Source: Syngnathus acus
Lineage: Eukaryota; Chordata; Actinopteri; Syngnathiformes; Syngnathidae
Assembly (NCBI RefSeq): GCF_901709675.1
Contig: NC_051091.1
Coordinates: 10,450,967 to 10,514,966 of the forward strand
DNA: 64,000 nt
Direction: 5' to 3'
The position numbers and the translations under genes are program-made. Positions 12,801-24,860 of the stretch are shown here, piece by piece; the stretch's first letter is position 1, and each line of letters opens with the position of its first letter. Under the pieces are notes generated by a model. It was given only the letters and a program-made list of their open reading frames with translations, was not told the origin of the DNA and made no database searches.

Positions 12801-13880
12801 GAGTCATCATCAGAAACAAATAAGAGATCTTCTGAGCCTCCATCAAAGTCCACCCAAGCCCAGAAACCAGCTCAGTCCCAGAAGCCAAGCCCGGTCCAGA
12901 AGTCCACCTCGGTCACAAAGCCTCCAGTGCAGAGGCCTCCTCCCATGACAAGAGCACCCTCTGTCACAAAACCCGCTCCAGATTCTGCTTCCTCCACTGC
13001 CGCTCCGGCCAAAGCGTCTCCTTCTTCACCTGCTAAGTCGGCAGGTCCAGGCTCCCCAGTTTCAGTTCCCACTACGGAGCAGCCCAAGCCCCAACCCCCG
13101 GGCTCCCCGGCCCAAGCTCCGGGTAAACCAAAGGATCTGCCGCCAAAACCCACCCCGCCCGCCAAGCCCATCCCTCCTGTCCGCAGGAACTCCAAGCCGC
13201 AGCTGCAGCCAAAGCCCCAAACGCCACCTGCCCCCAGAGCCTCACCCAAACCTCAATCCGCCCCCCAAAACCCGGCGCCTGCCGAGGCCTCAGAGGTGGC
13301 CTCGTCACCCGGCACGGCGCAAGAGGTCCAGTCGCCGGCCAAAGCCAATCAGTCCCCACCTATATTGCAGTCCCCAGCCAAGGCCCAGCCTCAGGCCAAG
13401 ACTGCGTCCACGTCCCAGGACCCTGAACCTGAAACTGCCGCTGAGTCTGCTGAGCCCCTGGAGGACCAGCAGCCAAAAACCCACCCTCTGCTCAAGTAAG
13501 AGCCTTGTTGTCAGCACACTAGCGCCCGTGCTAAGTCTTCTATTTAATCTGACGGTGTGTTCTAGTGTAGTGGTAGATTTTATCGACCGAGTGTCTCTGT
13601 TTAATGTGACAATGTTTCCCAATGTTTGACATCCTTCCTCATCCTGTCTTCCTATCTCCTATCTCCCTTCCATCCATCCTTGCTCCCTTCCTTCCTTTCC
13701 CATTCTCTCTCCACCGTTCCCAGTAAGTCCCAGTCACTGACCAATGCCTTCAACGCCTTCAGCGACTCCACCTTCTTCCGCGGGGTGTCCGGCTCCGGAG
13801 GCGGCGACGGCCAAGAAGAGGCCAAGGCCGAGACCATTCGCAACATCCGGAAGTCCTTCGCCAGCCTTTTCTCTGACTAG
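804..13880 (+). CDS. syn2: synapsin II, C-terminal ten coding exons (5' end outside window)
   Basis: Synapsins coat synaptic vesicles and tether the reserve pool in a phosphorylation-dependent way; the C domain binds ATP. Exons read as 804-960, 1665-1754, 10205-10267, 10448-10590, 10684-10758, 10844-10946, 11408-11590, 11684-11750, 12775-13495 and 13724-13880 (TAG stop). Reading phases match at every junction. Domain C is recognised by [15 protein letters not shown], the flexible loop [25 protein letters not shown] and [19 protein letters not shown]. The large exon at 12775 encodes a Pro/Ser/Lys/Gln-rich linker with many PxxP motifs and a basophilic RRNS site. The last exon encodes the E domain typical of 'a' isoforms, from [10 protein letters not shown] to [10 protein letters not shown]. 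The assignment to syn2 rather than syn1 or syn3 rests on the nested TIMP4-type gene and on pparg downstream. The intron after 10267 has a GC donor. Identity as a synapsin is certain; the paralogue is very likely. Confidence 0.95.
3694..9190 (-). CDS. timp4: tissue inhibitor of metalloproteinases 4, nested in syn2 intron
   Basis: This is a secreted inhibitor that blocks matrix metalloproteinases by inserting its N-terminal Cys into the active-site zinc. Exons on the minus strand are 9190-9058, 5490-5393, 4728-4614, 4543-4419 and 3891-3694 (TGA stop), 669 nt for 222 residues (human TIMP4 is 224). Phases agree at all four introns. ATG at 9190 is chosen; the in-frame upstream codon at 9214 is GTG. 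Residues 1-27 form a signal peptide (core [12 protein letters not shown], cleavage after VDA). The mature protein starts [10 protein letters not shown], the expected C-x-C inhibitory edge, followed by VIRAK, then [27 protein letters not shown] and CGWYRGG. All 12 family cysteines are present. It lies antisense inside one syn2 intron, as TIMP4 does in SYN2 of mammals, which favours timp4 over timp2 or timp3. Confidence 0.93.
9191..9600 (-). promoter_or_regulatory. probable timp4 5' UTR and promoter region
   Basis: This is the stretch immediately 5' of the timp4 start on the minus strand. It is richer in G+C than the surrounding intron and contains a purine/pyrimidine-biased run (about 9350-9395). 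No convincing TATA box or transcription start could be placed by eye, so the boundaries are approximate and the role is inferred from position. Confidence 0.3.
9669..9712. repeat. perfect 22-bp tandem duplication
   Basis: Two identical 22-bp units (9669-9690 and 9691-9712), each beginning GCGAATGG and ending AAATAG, sit head to tail in the syn2 intron just upstream of timp4. No further copies follow. Confidence 0.9.
11751..12774 (+). other. syn2 intron before the proline-rich exon
   Basis: AT-rich intron without coding potential. It includes an A-run followed by a G-run at about 12595-12619 and a short TAAA repeat near 12678-12692. The acceptor is TTTATTTTTAG ending at 12774. Confidence 0.5.
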
Positions 13881-14315
13881 ACACCGACCTCTACCATTCT
13901 GCCCTCATTTACTCCCCTCTCCCACTCCTCATTGGCCAGCGATGACTTGATTGACATTTCAATGTGACGCAGTCTGAGACGTTGTATGTGCGTTTTCAAT
14001 TTTAAGTGTGCCGTACCCCCTACGTCCGTCCGTCCGTCCGTCCTTCGTGTCAACATGTCCGTGCGAGTGAACAGTGATACCCCCTGGCCCGGATGTTAAG
14101 TGCATGTCGCTGTGCCACAATAGATGGAATGATGAGTTATGTCACTGATATACCCTAGATAGAATAGCACAGCATATTACAGAATAATGTTTATTTTTCC
14201 AAAGCACATTAAAGAAACAGAATTATATGAAAGTATATTATATTACAGAATGTATATAGTATAAATGCAGTATACACAGACACACACACATACACACACG
14301 ACACATATCTGCGTA

Positions 14316-14324
<9 letters not shown>

Positions 14325-14404
<80 letters not shown>
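14325..14404. repeat. (CT)n microsatellite
   Basis: An uninterrupted 80-bp CT dinucleotide run, flanked on both sides by short CA repeats. It lies about 450 bp after the syn2 stop, probably in the 3' UTR. The Arg-Glu and Leu-Ser polypeptides predicted here in other frames are artefacts of the repeat. Confidence 0.97.
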
Positions 14405-14405
<1 letters not shown>

Positions 14406-15695
14406 ATACACACACACACACAGGCTATCAAACCAGTAGCTTTTATCTGTGACATAACTCCTTCGTGAGTGGCTGGATTTATAAGCATTTTAACTACTTG
14501 TGATATACTTGATGGTTTCCCTCGTAGTTTGCAGTAAACCCATTATTTGGTCCCGCTCAGTAAAACTTGTGCGTAATTTTAAAAGCAAACAAAAAAAAGA
14601 CATTATGTGTACCGATGTAAATCCAGCCTTGCTGTCTCGTCTGTCGACTGCCTATCGACGTGAAGGAATTTGCGATCTTTTATCCGTGTGTGTGTGTATG
14701 TATGTGTGTGGGTGTGCACGTGCGTGTGTCTGCATGGCTCTTCCGAGAGGTCGCGCCATGACCTTTGGAGTGTCTGCCAGGAGCTCTATCAGTGTTAAAT
14801 TTTGCCTTTCGTTGCCTCTCTCTAGATGTTGTAGCCTTATCGTGTTTTCAAGTCGCAGCTTTGTTTGTTCGCTGTGCAGACCTGAGTCGTCTTGGAATTC
14901 ATTCATCAGTTGCTTACAAACAAAGGGGCAAGACCAGGGTTTCCAATTCACTGTTCAGCTTTAAGCGCCACACTCCAAAACGCAGATGGGCCAGATGGGC
15001 ATTTTTGTTTCTTTCAACATACTATATTTGCCACGGTTGTGTTCCATTTCCAGAACCACAGACAAACCCAGATAAGTGCAGAATAATGTTCGTCTGCTCC
15101 AAGGCAAACAATGTACTTGTATAACGTATAAAAATATATATATATGTTTTTTTTAACATAAAATGCTAAGCTATAAAGGTAAGGTGACCAATCTGTGGCA
15201 CTAACTTTAGCCGGCAACGCTAATGTGGCTAATGTAGCTAGCTTTCATAAGCACTAATGAATTCAGGAGAATGCAGTCCCTGGTTAAAGCAACGTGGCAA
15301 AGGTGATTTGGACCCACAAGAGTCAGCCCTGTCAAGTATTAAATGAATGCATTTCAAAGAGGAAAAAAAACGCATGTCTGCTGCTGTGACTGGTGATCTC
15401 GTTCCACCTCTTGTGTAGATCTATCTACGGTATTGTAAGTTGTTGATTATGCTCATAAGAAGACATTGAGACAGTAGTGCAATAACACCTTGACATGACT
15501 GTTGAATGGTGTCACCCTATTATCTTCATGAATATGAACGTACATGTGAGACTTGTGTATCTGTTCGACATCTTCCCCTTTGAAATTCCTTTAAGTTAGA
15601 ACCGACTTTCCAGTATCAACGATGAAAATGACAAAGAAGAAGAAGGGTGCTTCCACTCAAGCTTTGGTTCCTTTTAATCTAGTCTAACCTCTTCC

Positions 15696-16003
15696 CAGAG
15701 GCGTAGCCAGGAATTTTTCCAGTAGGGGTGCACGCCCACAGGAAAAAAAATCGAACATCACCCACGCCGTTCGCTGATCGCTAAAACGACGTGCGGGAGG
15801 CAAACGGTGAATGGGTAACATCGCGCACATAGAATAGCGCAAGCACATTCGCGCAAGACCGAAAGAAAAAAACGGCATGAAAATGAAGAATCGAAAAAGC
15901 TCGATTTATTTTTATTTTTTTTATTTTTATTTTTTTCAACCGGGGCGCAGGGAGTCCTAACCGGGGCGCCGCCCCGGCTCGCCCCGGCTTGGCTACGCCT
16001 CTG
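15696..16003. mobile_element. non-autonomous hAT-type element (MITE) with 8-bp target duplication
   Basis: A 308-bp element with 16-bp terminal inverted repeats, CAGAGGCGTAGCCAGG at 15696-15711 and its complement at 15988-16003 with one mismatch. The 8-bp sequence CCTCTTCC flanks it directly on both sides (15688-15695 and 16004-16011). An 8-bp target duplication with CAG-starting ends is typical of the hAT superfamily. There is no transposase frame. The ends are GC-rich and the middle has a T/A-rich block. Confidence 0.85.
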
Positions 16004-17230
16004 CCTCTTCCCCTATTGGTGAGATTTGCTAACTCGTCATTGACCAATAAACAGGTGCAGGTCTTCCATTCCAAATGCTGTGACCAAAATTCTTTGTCTT
16101 TTTTTTAACGCTGATCCATATCTTTGGCGTTCACACTTGAGCTGTATTGAAGTTTGGTGGAACCAGATTCATTTGCCAAACTATTTCAAACCACAATCGA
16201 ATTACTCCGAGTAGCCTGTCTTCATACTCAGGCTTAGATGGGTTACAATTCATTTCAGTAGAGTTCCGTTGGTTTTCATTTGAACAATGGTGCACACAAG
16301 ATAAATGAAACTACAAAGTATAAGACCTGATCTGAAATGACGATATAAGTATAAGAATGTGTCCGACCGGGGAAAACCAGACCAAAGGGTGCTAAGACCA
16401 TTAAGAGTGGACTAGACCTGAAGGCAACCCGGACAGCATCCTCTTCTGTTTAGTGTGCGCTGGTTTGGCAACGTGTCATTTACTGTGTATCCCTTGCCAA
16501 CAGGTAACCTTATTGTTTGAATGTTTGTTCGTATGGATGGACGTACTGTATGTACAGACGGGTGGCAAGAAAAAGGATTAAAAAAGGCAGGAAAGAAATG
16601 AGTCTTGTATGCTCCAGTATTTAATCATGGAAATAATAAGACATCCAAGCCTTGCCGTATGTAATTTTAGGATTTGTTAACACGACCATCATGGCTGCCT
16701 ATCAGTTGACTGAGATGATGCCAGGTTGTTTTTAACTTCCACTTGTCACCCATCTCAGGAGTTGATTTATTTTGTAATAAATGGATTGATTGATTTATTT
16801 TTGGGAGGCTATATATTTATGGCAATCTAGTAACAAATTTTGTTTTTTGTAGTGACTGTTTATATTTGTAACCGCAAAATAGTGCTTTGCATGACCTGGT
16901 GACTGATGACCCTGTTATTTATGTACAGATGATTCATGTTAATAAAGATGTGACTCCATCGTCTCTCAGATGAAATCACACTTGATGGTACCTGCTCAGT
17001 TGTGCACCAGATGGCGACATGCGCATGTGGAAAAGTTTTATTGAGGCTACATGACGAAAAGCAATTGTGATTAATGGAACTAGCAAACATGGTAGCTAAG
17101 TGGATAATGATGACTAGCAGGATATGTGAGACATACTAGATATCAAAGTCAAAATCCATCCATTTTGGACAAAATAAAAAAATGATGGAATTGAATTATT
17201 ATGATAAATATATGTATGTAAAAAGTAGTC

Positions 17231-17270
17231 GAGTAGAGTAGAGTAGAGTAGAGTAGTGTAGAGTAGAGTA
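17231..17270. repeat. (GAGTA)n pentanucleotide repeat
   Basis: Eight consecutive GAGTA-type units, one of them altered to GTGTA. Intergenic between syn2 and pparg. Confidence 0.9.
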
Positions 17271-17989
17271 GATTGTTGAGGGTTTATGATCGTAAGTATT
17301 AAGGTTTACCTTGTTTTTTTTGCAGTTTGCGGTTGAAGGTTTGTGATTAGTAGTATTGAACAGGTTTACAATACTTGGTCTTGACTGTTTACGAGCATTT
17401 AAGCGAGAGGAAATCATTCCTAACACACCCAACACCATCGGATTATTGGTTAGGATCATATGTTAGAGGCGTCCGAAAATCAAGCCTTTGGTGACTTTGA
17501 TCGGAAGGGATGCTCAAGTTTGGGCCTTGTGTTGGTAAGCGTGTATGCTGCCTAACTTGAAAGGCGCGTAGGCGAGTCTTGTGCAAACGGGAAATGATGG
17601 AACACTAAAATACCAAAGTATTACGCCCACAGGAAAGAAAAACTGCTGGGATTTATTCACAGGAATTACAGATTAGACAGCAAAATATTCTCGAGGGAAC
17701 ACGTGTAATGAATCCCAATCAGTCGAACTTTATGAAGAGTCTAACTGTGGACTAGTACTAAGTATTAATATTGTTTTTTTTGTTGAATACTGTTGCGGAT
17801 TATTCCAATCCCATTGTTGAAGTAAATAGTCAAGACTCCTACAATTAGACTGAAAACTTTACCTCTAAATTCCCAAATACCTTAAAAAGTGCCTTCCCTA
17901 AGATTTTATCAGTAAAGGTTCCCAGTACCGGAGTTTTCACAACTTGAAAAGCCAACCCGGAGCAAACGAGCCAAACTCGTTTAATTAGA

Positions 17990-18530
17990 TTTACATCGGC
18001 GGGACACAGTGACTGCCTGTTGTGTAATTGTGTGCAATCGGCGCTTCAACGGCGTCCCCGAGATGTATGCGAGGAGGAGGGGCAGAGGCTGACAAGAGGC
18101 CGGCAGTCGGATCAGTGGAGGCGGCAACAACTGGGAGAAGCCACCGTGGTGAGGAACTGGAGCTCCACGGGGAAGCAGATTTTAATGCATGCATAAATAA
18201 AACCGGGTCAGTTATTTTTTGCACAACGGCGTAATAGGTTGTGATTTCTGATTGTATTGGGGGAAAGTTTTTTTTTTTTTTTTTTGACGGAACCGAGCGG
18301 TACTTTCAGGGTGGCTTTACCCGTCTGCAACTCACTTGGTTGGGCGAGGCGTCCACCGGGATACGGGGGTGGTGGGTGGCGGTGATGGGTGTCTGGGGGG
18401 TGCGGTTAAAGGACGCGCCAGTGGCAGCCAGTCAGGTGCTCCTGGTCCATACTTTGAACGTGACTTTGACATGCAAACACCAGGCAGAGACCTTAACCAT
18501 CAAGCTGATCGTAGTTATTTAGGTAAGTTT
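17990..18530 (+). promoter_or_regulatory. GC-rich block with strong splice donor; candidate pparg 5' noncoding exon or promoter
   Basis: Within the AT-rich gap between syn2 and pparg this stretch is markedly GC-richer, apart from a T-run at 18268-18285. It ends in a near-consensus donor (TTTAG followed by GTAAGTTTG) at about 18521. Vertebrate PPARG genes have untranslated first exons several kilobases upstream of the first coding exon, and this is the best-looking candidate by eye. No homology supports it directly. Confidence 0.3.
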
Positions 18531-19509
18531 GCTTTATTTGTGTTTCTCTTTCACGTTCATGCGATTCAATTATCTGTCATATAGTGGAGATGTTGCGCAA
18601 TCTTTTTGTTTTTTTTTTCCAACAGTTTTGTTGAAAGTGTTTGGTTGGTCATCATGAGTCATCACAATGTGGATATGCATGAAATCTGCTGAGTCACTTT
18701 AGAGTGGTGATTTTTTTTTTTTTTTTTTTTTTTGCCTTCATGCCAGAAATGTGCTGCTTTTGAAAATATTTCACAACACTAGGGCCACCTATTCAGTGAC
18801 ACTGCTACTATCAAATATTGGGGCCCTCAACCTGTCACCATTCTGGGACCCCAATTTTTGCATGGTATTTTAGGGAAAACAAATCAAACAAAGAAATAAA
18901 CAATCCACCAAAGAGCCTTCTAAAACACATTTGTGATTTGAAAAAATAAAATTTCAGATCATTATATTCAGAAAGTGAGAAGGAAAGTCACGATTAATCA
19001 GGATTGCCCTAAATAATTAAGAAATACATTTGAATAGTAAAAAAAAAAGAAGGGACATTTGAGGTGGATCAAATTGAGAAATTCTGAAATCAGAGTTCTT
19101 AATTCACTCAAGGTTTATATGACAAGGACCCTCATCACAAAGTTACTGCCAAAGACATGGGGCATATTTTTACATTTCAAAAGCAGTGATTTCTCCACAT
19201 TTTGGAAACTTTTGTCCTGAGGTATGTGTGTTAAAGCTACAAATATTTTGCTGAGGATCTCTTCCATATCTACCATATCTACAGATGGACCAGTTGGAAC
19301 ATGCAGTTACAGATTGCAGTTTGTAAAATGGTGAAATATTTCAAGTGTTTCTTTTTTTAAGGTGTTGTGTTTGCATAATTCAACTAAAGGAACTCTGGAG
19401 TTAGTCCTGGCAAAGAAAACTTGATGAAGGAAAAAAGCCTCAAAGATTGTGTGGTATAAGGGGAAATAAAATCCCAGAAGGGAAAAAACTAAAATTCATT
19501 TGATTAATG

Positions 19510-19640
19510 TAATTCCATCTGTCCATCCATCTTCTACATCGCTTGTTCTCACTGGGGTGACGGATTTGTTGGAGTTTAGCTGACTCTTAGCGAGAGATGG
19601 GATTCACCTTAGATTGGTTGCAAGCCAACTGCAAGACCCT
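19510..19640. repeat. fragment of dispersed teleost repeat (probably non-LTR 3' tail)
   Basis: Contains the phrase 'ccatccatcttct...tcactgggg' and degraded downstream text characteristic of a repeat scattered through percomorph genomes. It shares its phrasing with the copies near 21650, 24830, 46100, 55820, 58650 and 60230 in this window. Assignment to an L2/Maui-like LINE or derived SINE is from memory and uncertain. Confidence 0.4.
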
Positions 19641-21629
19641 TACAGGAATAGTTTTACAGTGGAAGGAAGCTGGCGCTTGGGGAAAATTGACATTTCTCTG
19701 ACAGTTGAAAATGTTAAAATTACCAAACAACCAGCCTGTATAAAATATAGAATTTAGATTTTTTGGAATTTTAATTTTTCTTAGGTTTTGCCTAGTAAAG
19801 CAGCACTTAAACCAGTCTGTTGTGGCGCTGTTACACAACTGTGTTCATTTTGCCAGAACGTGTCGCAACGACCGGCAGGTGTTTTGTAAAAAGTAGAAAA
19901 GGAGCCGTTCAAACTTGCACTGCTAAAAACAGACAATTGGTCCAAATGACGCTACCGTTTCCATTGAAGATGACATCAGCAGCAACATCAAACAATCATT
20001 GTTACACAAATGGTTGTTTTTTTGCCAGAAGATTTATTATCACTGTAGTCAAAGTATCCTGTAATAATGTAAACAAAGAAGAAGTTGATTGCTCACATTC
20101 ATGGAAAATTTTACTGGGTGTTGGTCAGAATAATTAAGAAGAAAAAAACTGAACTGAAAATTTCAGCACTGATGTAACAGGTCTATTTTAAATTAGGGGA
20201 ACTGATTATACATACTGAGGAATAATCTTTTTTTAGACGAGGTTAAAGGACTCTGAATGATTTGTTGAAACTCTTTATTAGCTCAATTACTACAAAGTGG
20301 GACAATTGTATTACATTTTTAATACAGCAGTTTGAATTTTGAAAAAAAAAAAAGAAACATTTTCAGTGAATTGGATTTTTTATCAGCCTTTTTGGGAGAA
20401 TTTTTTGTTTTAATTGTTGTCATATTTTTCACTGCATTTCATTGCGCGTCAATTATATACGTGAATTTGGGCCAAACCAGTCTCAATCCTCTGTAATTAG
20501 CATGGGTTGAAAAAATCTGCCTTGTGTGTGTGTCTGTGTTTGTGTGTGTGTGTAGCGTGAGTGTGGCGTGAGTGAATGACTGAGACTTTGCTCCGCCGTC
20601 ATAAATGAAGGGAGTGCCTCAGATAGCATCCCATCGTATGTTGATGTCGCCACCTCACATGGCGTGCTTCACTAGACATATTTGCATTTCTATCTCTTCC
20701 ACAGCGCAGATAAGCAAGATTAATAGAATGCAAACAAACACGTACGCCAGCTGACAAGTTGTGGGCCGTGATTTAATTGTGACAGTTTTTGCGGAAAACC
20801 AACCTTTGATTTACTTTATCAGGGAGCATTAAGAGCTTATTGATTTAGTGAAGGTTTAAGGTCGGAGTTTTATTTATTTGTTTTTGGTTTTTTAAAATTA
20901 GATGTAATTATTAACAGCAAAGGCTAGTCATGTAACCAATTCCAGTCTTCTTACAACATTTTACCCTGAAAAGCTGATTTTCTTGGAAAAGTGGAATTAA
21001 ATTTCTCGTACCATAATAATAGCTTCCCTGTTTGACCATTTCCCAGCCAGGGAAACAAAAATTTAGGTTCTGAAGGGGCCACATAACAGGGAACAGACAT
21101 GGCAACATCTTTACTGGTGCCCAGTGGATTTGGAGTTCCCCCTCTAGGTAATTGCACGCCCACCAGCCCCTTCCAAGTGAAGCTCCCTACTGACTTCCAA
21201 AGGAAAGAGCCAGCAAGGAAAGCAAAGGGTCCTCATTTAATGACAGTCCTGACATATAGTGGACATAAAAAGTCAACACCCCTTTTATAAGCCTGTTCTG
21301 AGGCCAGTTAGTTCTGATATATAAAAATAAATGACAAAGCAAGAAATGCATAAATGATGTCAGTAATCAATTGGTGTCATAACAACATGAAAATATGTTT
21401 TTAAAGTGAAGTATTTCTCTACCAGTGGACTTTAGCATAGTTTCAACAGAAGCAGAGTACAGTAGCCTTTGTTCCACTTTCCTCTCGGTATGGGAATGCA
21501 ATAATTCAAAATCACGCATTGATTGGGTCAAACCCCGTGTGTCTTCTGGGACTGGTAGAGATTTTGTGTGCCCGCGGCATTACTGAAGCATGTGTTGCCA
21601 TGGATGCATGACATCTCTCAGTTAATACT

Positions 21630-21700
21630 TGCCCTGCTCGGGGTCATGCATGAGCTGGAGCCTATCCTAGCTGTCTTTGGCTAGACAGTTAGCCACTCAA
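21630..21700. repeat. fragment of the same dispersed teleost repeat
   Basis: Contains 'ggagcctatcctagctgtc', matching the 'cctatcccagctga' core seen in other copies in this window. Short and degraded. Confidence 0.45.
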
Positions 21701-24287
21701 TGGCAAATTTACCAAGTTGTCAGTTAAATTTGTGAGATGTATTATTCTGATGTATTTTGTCATGGCCTCAAATCTGGCATCATCTTTCTGAAAACGGGTT
21801 CACATTCTTGACGGTGATATCTGTAATTAAGACAAGGGGGCTATATTTTCGTAGATGACGTAAAAAACGGCTTCTTCATTTTTGTGCTCCAACGGGTCTA
21901 ATTTATTGTGTCTGAGAATCTGTTCTTGAGGTTCTTCAAGAGCATAATCCGGCACACCTGACAATTTGGTGACTAGACCTTAGACCAGCTAAAGTTGTGG
22001 CGTAATGTGATTTTGGTGGATTTCTCTTGAATGGCCTGGAATGACCTCGTAACAAAAATAATTCATTTTTTGCCTTTCACCAAGCTTGTAATTTAACCGC
22101 ATAATATCGATTTATCATGGAGACGGTTCTCGTCAATTCAGGACTAAGTTCATTTGGTGAACTGATTCAGATTGACATCTACCTTGAACTTTTGTGTTTT
22201 CCAACTCCCATTGCTTAGTTAACGTTATCTTTTGCCATGTTATTGTCTTGCGGACGCAGCCCCCTCGCATCTTTTCCTCAGCATTTCGAGGAACCAAGGC
22301 ACGAGCCTTCCCGTATTCTACCTCAGGCCATTCTTGCCACGTTATCTCATCTCGCTCCTTCCCATCACGAGACATTGCAGCATTTGGATTAGACTCAGCT
22401 CAAAATCAACCTGAATTGAACTTTTGTGACCTCAGCTCAACTATACATTTTGTATACAATACACACAGTCTTCAAGGCCATTTCTCTTTGCGACTGTGTG
22501 TGTGTGCCTGTGTGTGACCTTGACGACGTGCGCCACTCCTTCTCCTAATCCACGAAGGAAGTGTTTGTGACTCAAGGGACTCATCAACCATTAACTCATA
22601 ACTATTTCAAGGAATTGGAGGAAAGTTCACGTCCTCGAATTATTGTGAAAATTACCGTTTCCTATACACACATATGTCAATTCTGAGGCAGTGTCCAGGT
22701 AGTCTTGCCAAATTCTTTAATACTGTTCCCCGACCCCTCCAATACACACTTGTGACAATCTCGACTAAAATATGCTTATGAAAAATAGAATACAAATAAA
22801 AAACAAGTTGTTCAGTATTAGCCACACTTTCACATTACATGCCCATGCATGCACCTTCTGCGTCCTCGTATATCTTTGTTTGCATTAAGGAGGTGAACTT
22901 CAGTAACCCCGCGGTCCTGAGGACACACCTTACGATCCAGTCACGTGTGTATGTGTGTGTGTGTGTGTGTTTGGACCTGGAAAGCTCAATCCGCCCTATG
23001 ACAATGGAAATGTGTTTTTGTTCACGAGACAATAAATTGAAGCGATAAAACATCAGTCCAGGTGCTCTTACAGTCTCCTTGTTGTTGATGTTTGGAGCCG
23101 TTATATATACGCGTTCATCTTTGCCCCCTCTGTATCAAAATAAAAAAAAAAGTGTGTGAATGATTGACAGCGGCAGACCAATGACAGACCGTCTGCCTTG
23201 TCGAGTTTTGTTTCCTTAAAAAGTTCAGCTTTTCATAATAACTAAATATTTCCTCTCACTCCTTTGCTGAATGTAAAAGTTACTTTTATAATGTTAAAAT
23301 GAATTCATTTGGCACTTATGTCATATGTCACTTGCTTAATCAAATAGATGACACGAGTTTTTTTACAAAGCAAATAAATCTCAGATTGACAAAAGTAAAT
23401 ATTTTTCCTTTTGCTGTATACTAAAATCAGTTTGGGTTCACATCAGGTCATCTGGATTGGATACGCTGACATTATTTGTAATGCACCACAAATTTTCAAA
23501 TGAGAACATTTATTGGGAGATTTTTACTGTTCAAGTGTCAGTGTTTAAAATGGCGGAATGTCCAAGCTCAGTTTCAGATTTGGATGATTTGTATTTGCTA
23601 GAGGGCAAACTAATATGAAAACTTAAGAGCTGTCTATCACAAACAAATAGTTGTAAAAATGGAAGTCAATTGAAGACACTGCACTCAAACAAATTGAGAG
23701 CCGTAAAGAAGAAAAAAAACGATTGTCATTTATTTCGTCAATTAATCGATGAATCAGATGCCAAAAATCAAACGTGCTTTAATATCCATTTCTTTATTCA
23801 AAAAGCAGGACATTATTTCAAAATGACACATAGTAGTCTCCGGTGTCGTGATATTGTATGTTGAGAGGTCGCCGTTGTCACACGGACACCAAGTGACTGC
23901 GAGATTGGCGGGAGAGAAGTGCAACCAGAGAGGCAGCGTCAGGTCGCCTGTCAGACCAAAGCGACAGGAAGTTGGCTGCATCTCATGTCTGACACTTCTC
24001 GCCCACACTTGCACTTTTAACATTTTCATTTTTATGATATAAATCCTCTTTTTTTTTTTTTTTTTTTAACGTTTGTTCATTCAATGACATTGTGTAAGGC
24101 CATGCAGCAAACACACACACTGCTTATAGTATAGATTAGTAATCATAGAGTCATAACCTGAGCACATGATGCTGAGCTGTCTGAACTTCTGCTGAGCCCA
24201 GACTGTCAGGGAGAGAAAATGTGTGTGTATGTAGTTCCCTTTCTATCGGTCATCACTTCCTGAGGAAAAGCATGACTGCGTACACGG

Positions 24288-24312
24288 ACACACACACACA
24301 CACACACACACA
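24288..24312. repeat. (AC)n microsatellite
   Basis: About 12 CA units; one of several CA/TG runs in the syn2-pparg gap. Confidence 0.9.
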
Positions 24313-24407
24313 TACGCAGGCATGCAAACCTCTTCACTGTCAGTTGTTGGCGAGTTAGCTCATGGTTAACATTGAATTGATAAGGACAAACAGGGTGAGT
24401 GGAACAT

Positions 24408-24452
24408 TGTGTGTGTGCGTGTGTGTGTGCGAGTGTGCGTGTGTGTGTGTGT
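24408..24452. repeat. imperfect (TG)n microsatellite
   Basis: About 22 TG units interrupted by CG and AG dinucleotides, 100 bp after the AC run at 24288 and complementary to it, so the two could pair in single strands. Confidence 0.85.
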
Positions 24453-24799
24453 CATTAATGTCATTGTAGTGCTTGAGCTACTGTTTTTATACAGTTTATC
24501 CTCATTCCACCTTGTTGTGATTTCATGTTTTCATTTGTCAGCTTACTCACTGACATGTTACGCAGGTGGTCTGGTAAAGTTTCCAAGAAATCTACACAAA
24601 TTTATGATCTTGTTTAATTTGCTGGTTTAGCTCTGTTTTTGCAAAGCTGCTGATTCTAGAGTATATATTTTTTTTTTTTAAGTGTGCAGAAATTCTTCTG
24701 TTGATGATTAAACATGCAGCAGAGCAGACTGACCTGCGAAACAAACTTAAGAGTGCAAATGAATGACTTGGTTAACAAGTTAGCCAATTAGTGTGAGTG

Positions 24800-24860
24800 G
24801 TGGTTTGTGATTGACAGGTGACCAATCCAGGGTGTACCCCTCACTCAAAATCAGCCCAGC
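24800..24860. repeat. fragment of the dispersed teleost repeat
   Basis: Contains 'gtgaccaatccagggtgtacccctcactc' type wording in degraded form (core 'ccagggtgtacccc'), matching the tail seen near 58660-58700. Confidence 0.4.

Larger units (their letters stand above)
13881..16950 (+). other. syn2 3' UTR and downstream sequence
   Basis: No coding sequence follows the syn2 stop. Candidate polyadenylation hexamers are ATTAAA near 14209 and AATAAA at 16046-16051, 16776-16781 and 16941-16946; I cannot tell which is used. The interval also holds a long CT microsatellite and a hAT-type MITE, listed separately. Confidence 0.4.

Noticed and set aside
12872-13622. Gly- and Leu-rich minus-strand frames opposite the syn2 proline-rich exon
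   Set aside because: Mirror images of a GC-rich, proline-codon-rich coding exon; no independent support.
14209-14488. Arg-Glu and Leu-Ser repeat open frames on both strands
   Set aside because: They are direct translations of the (CT)n microsatellite and have no start or splice context.
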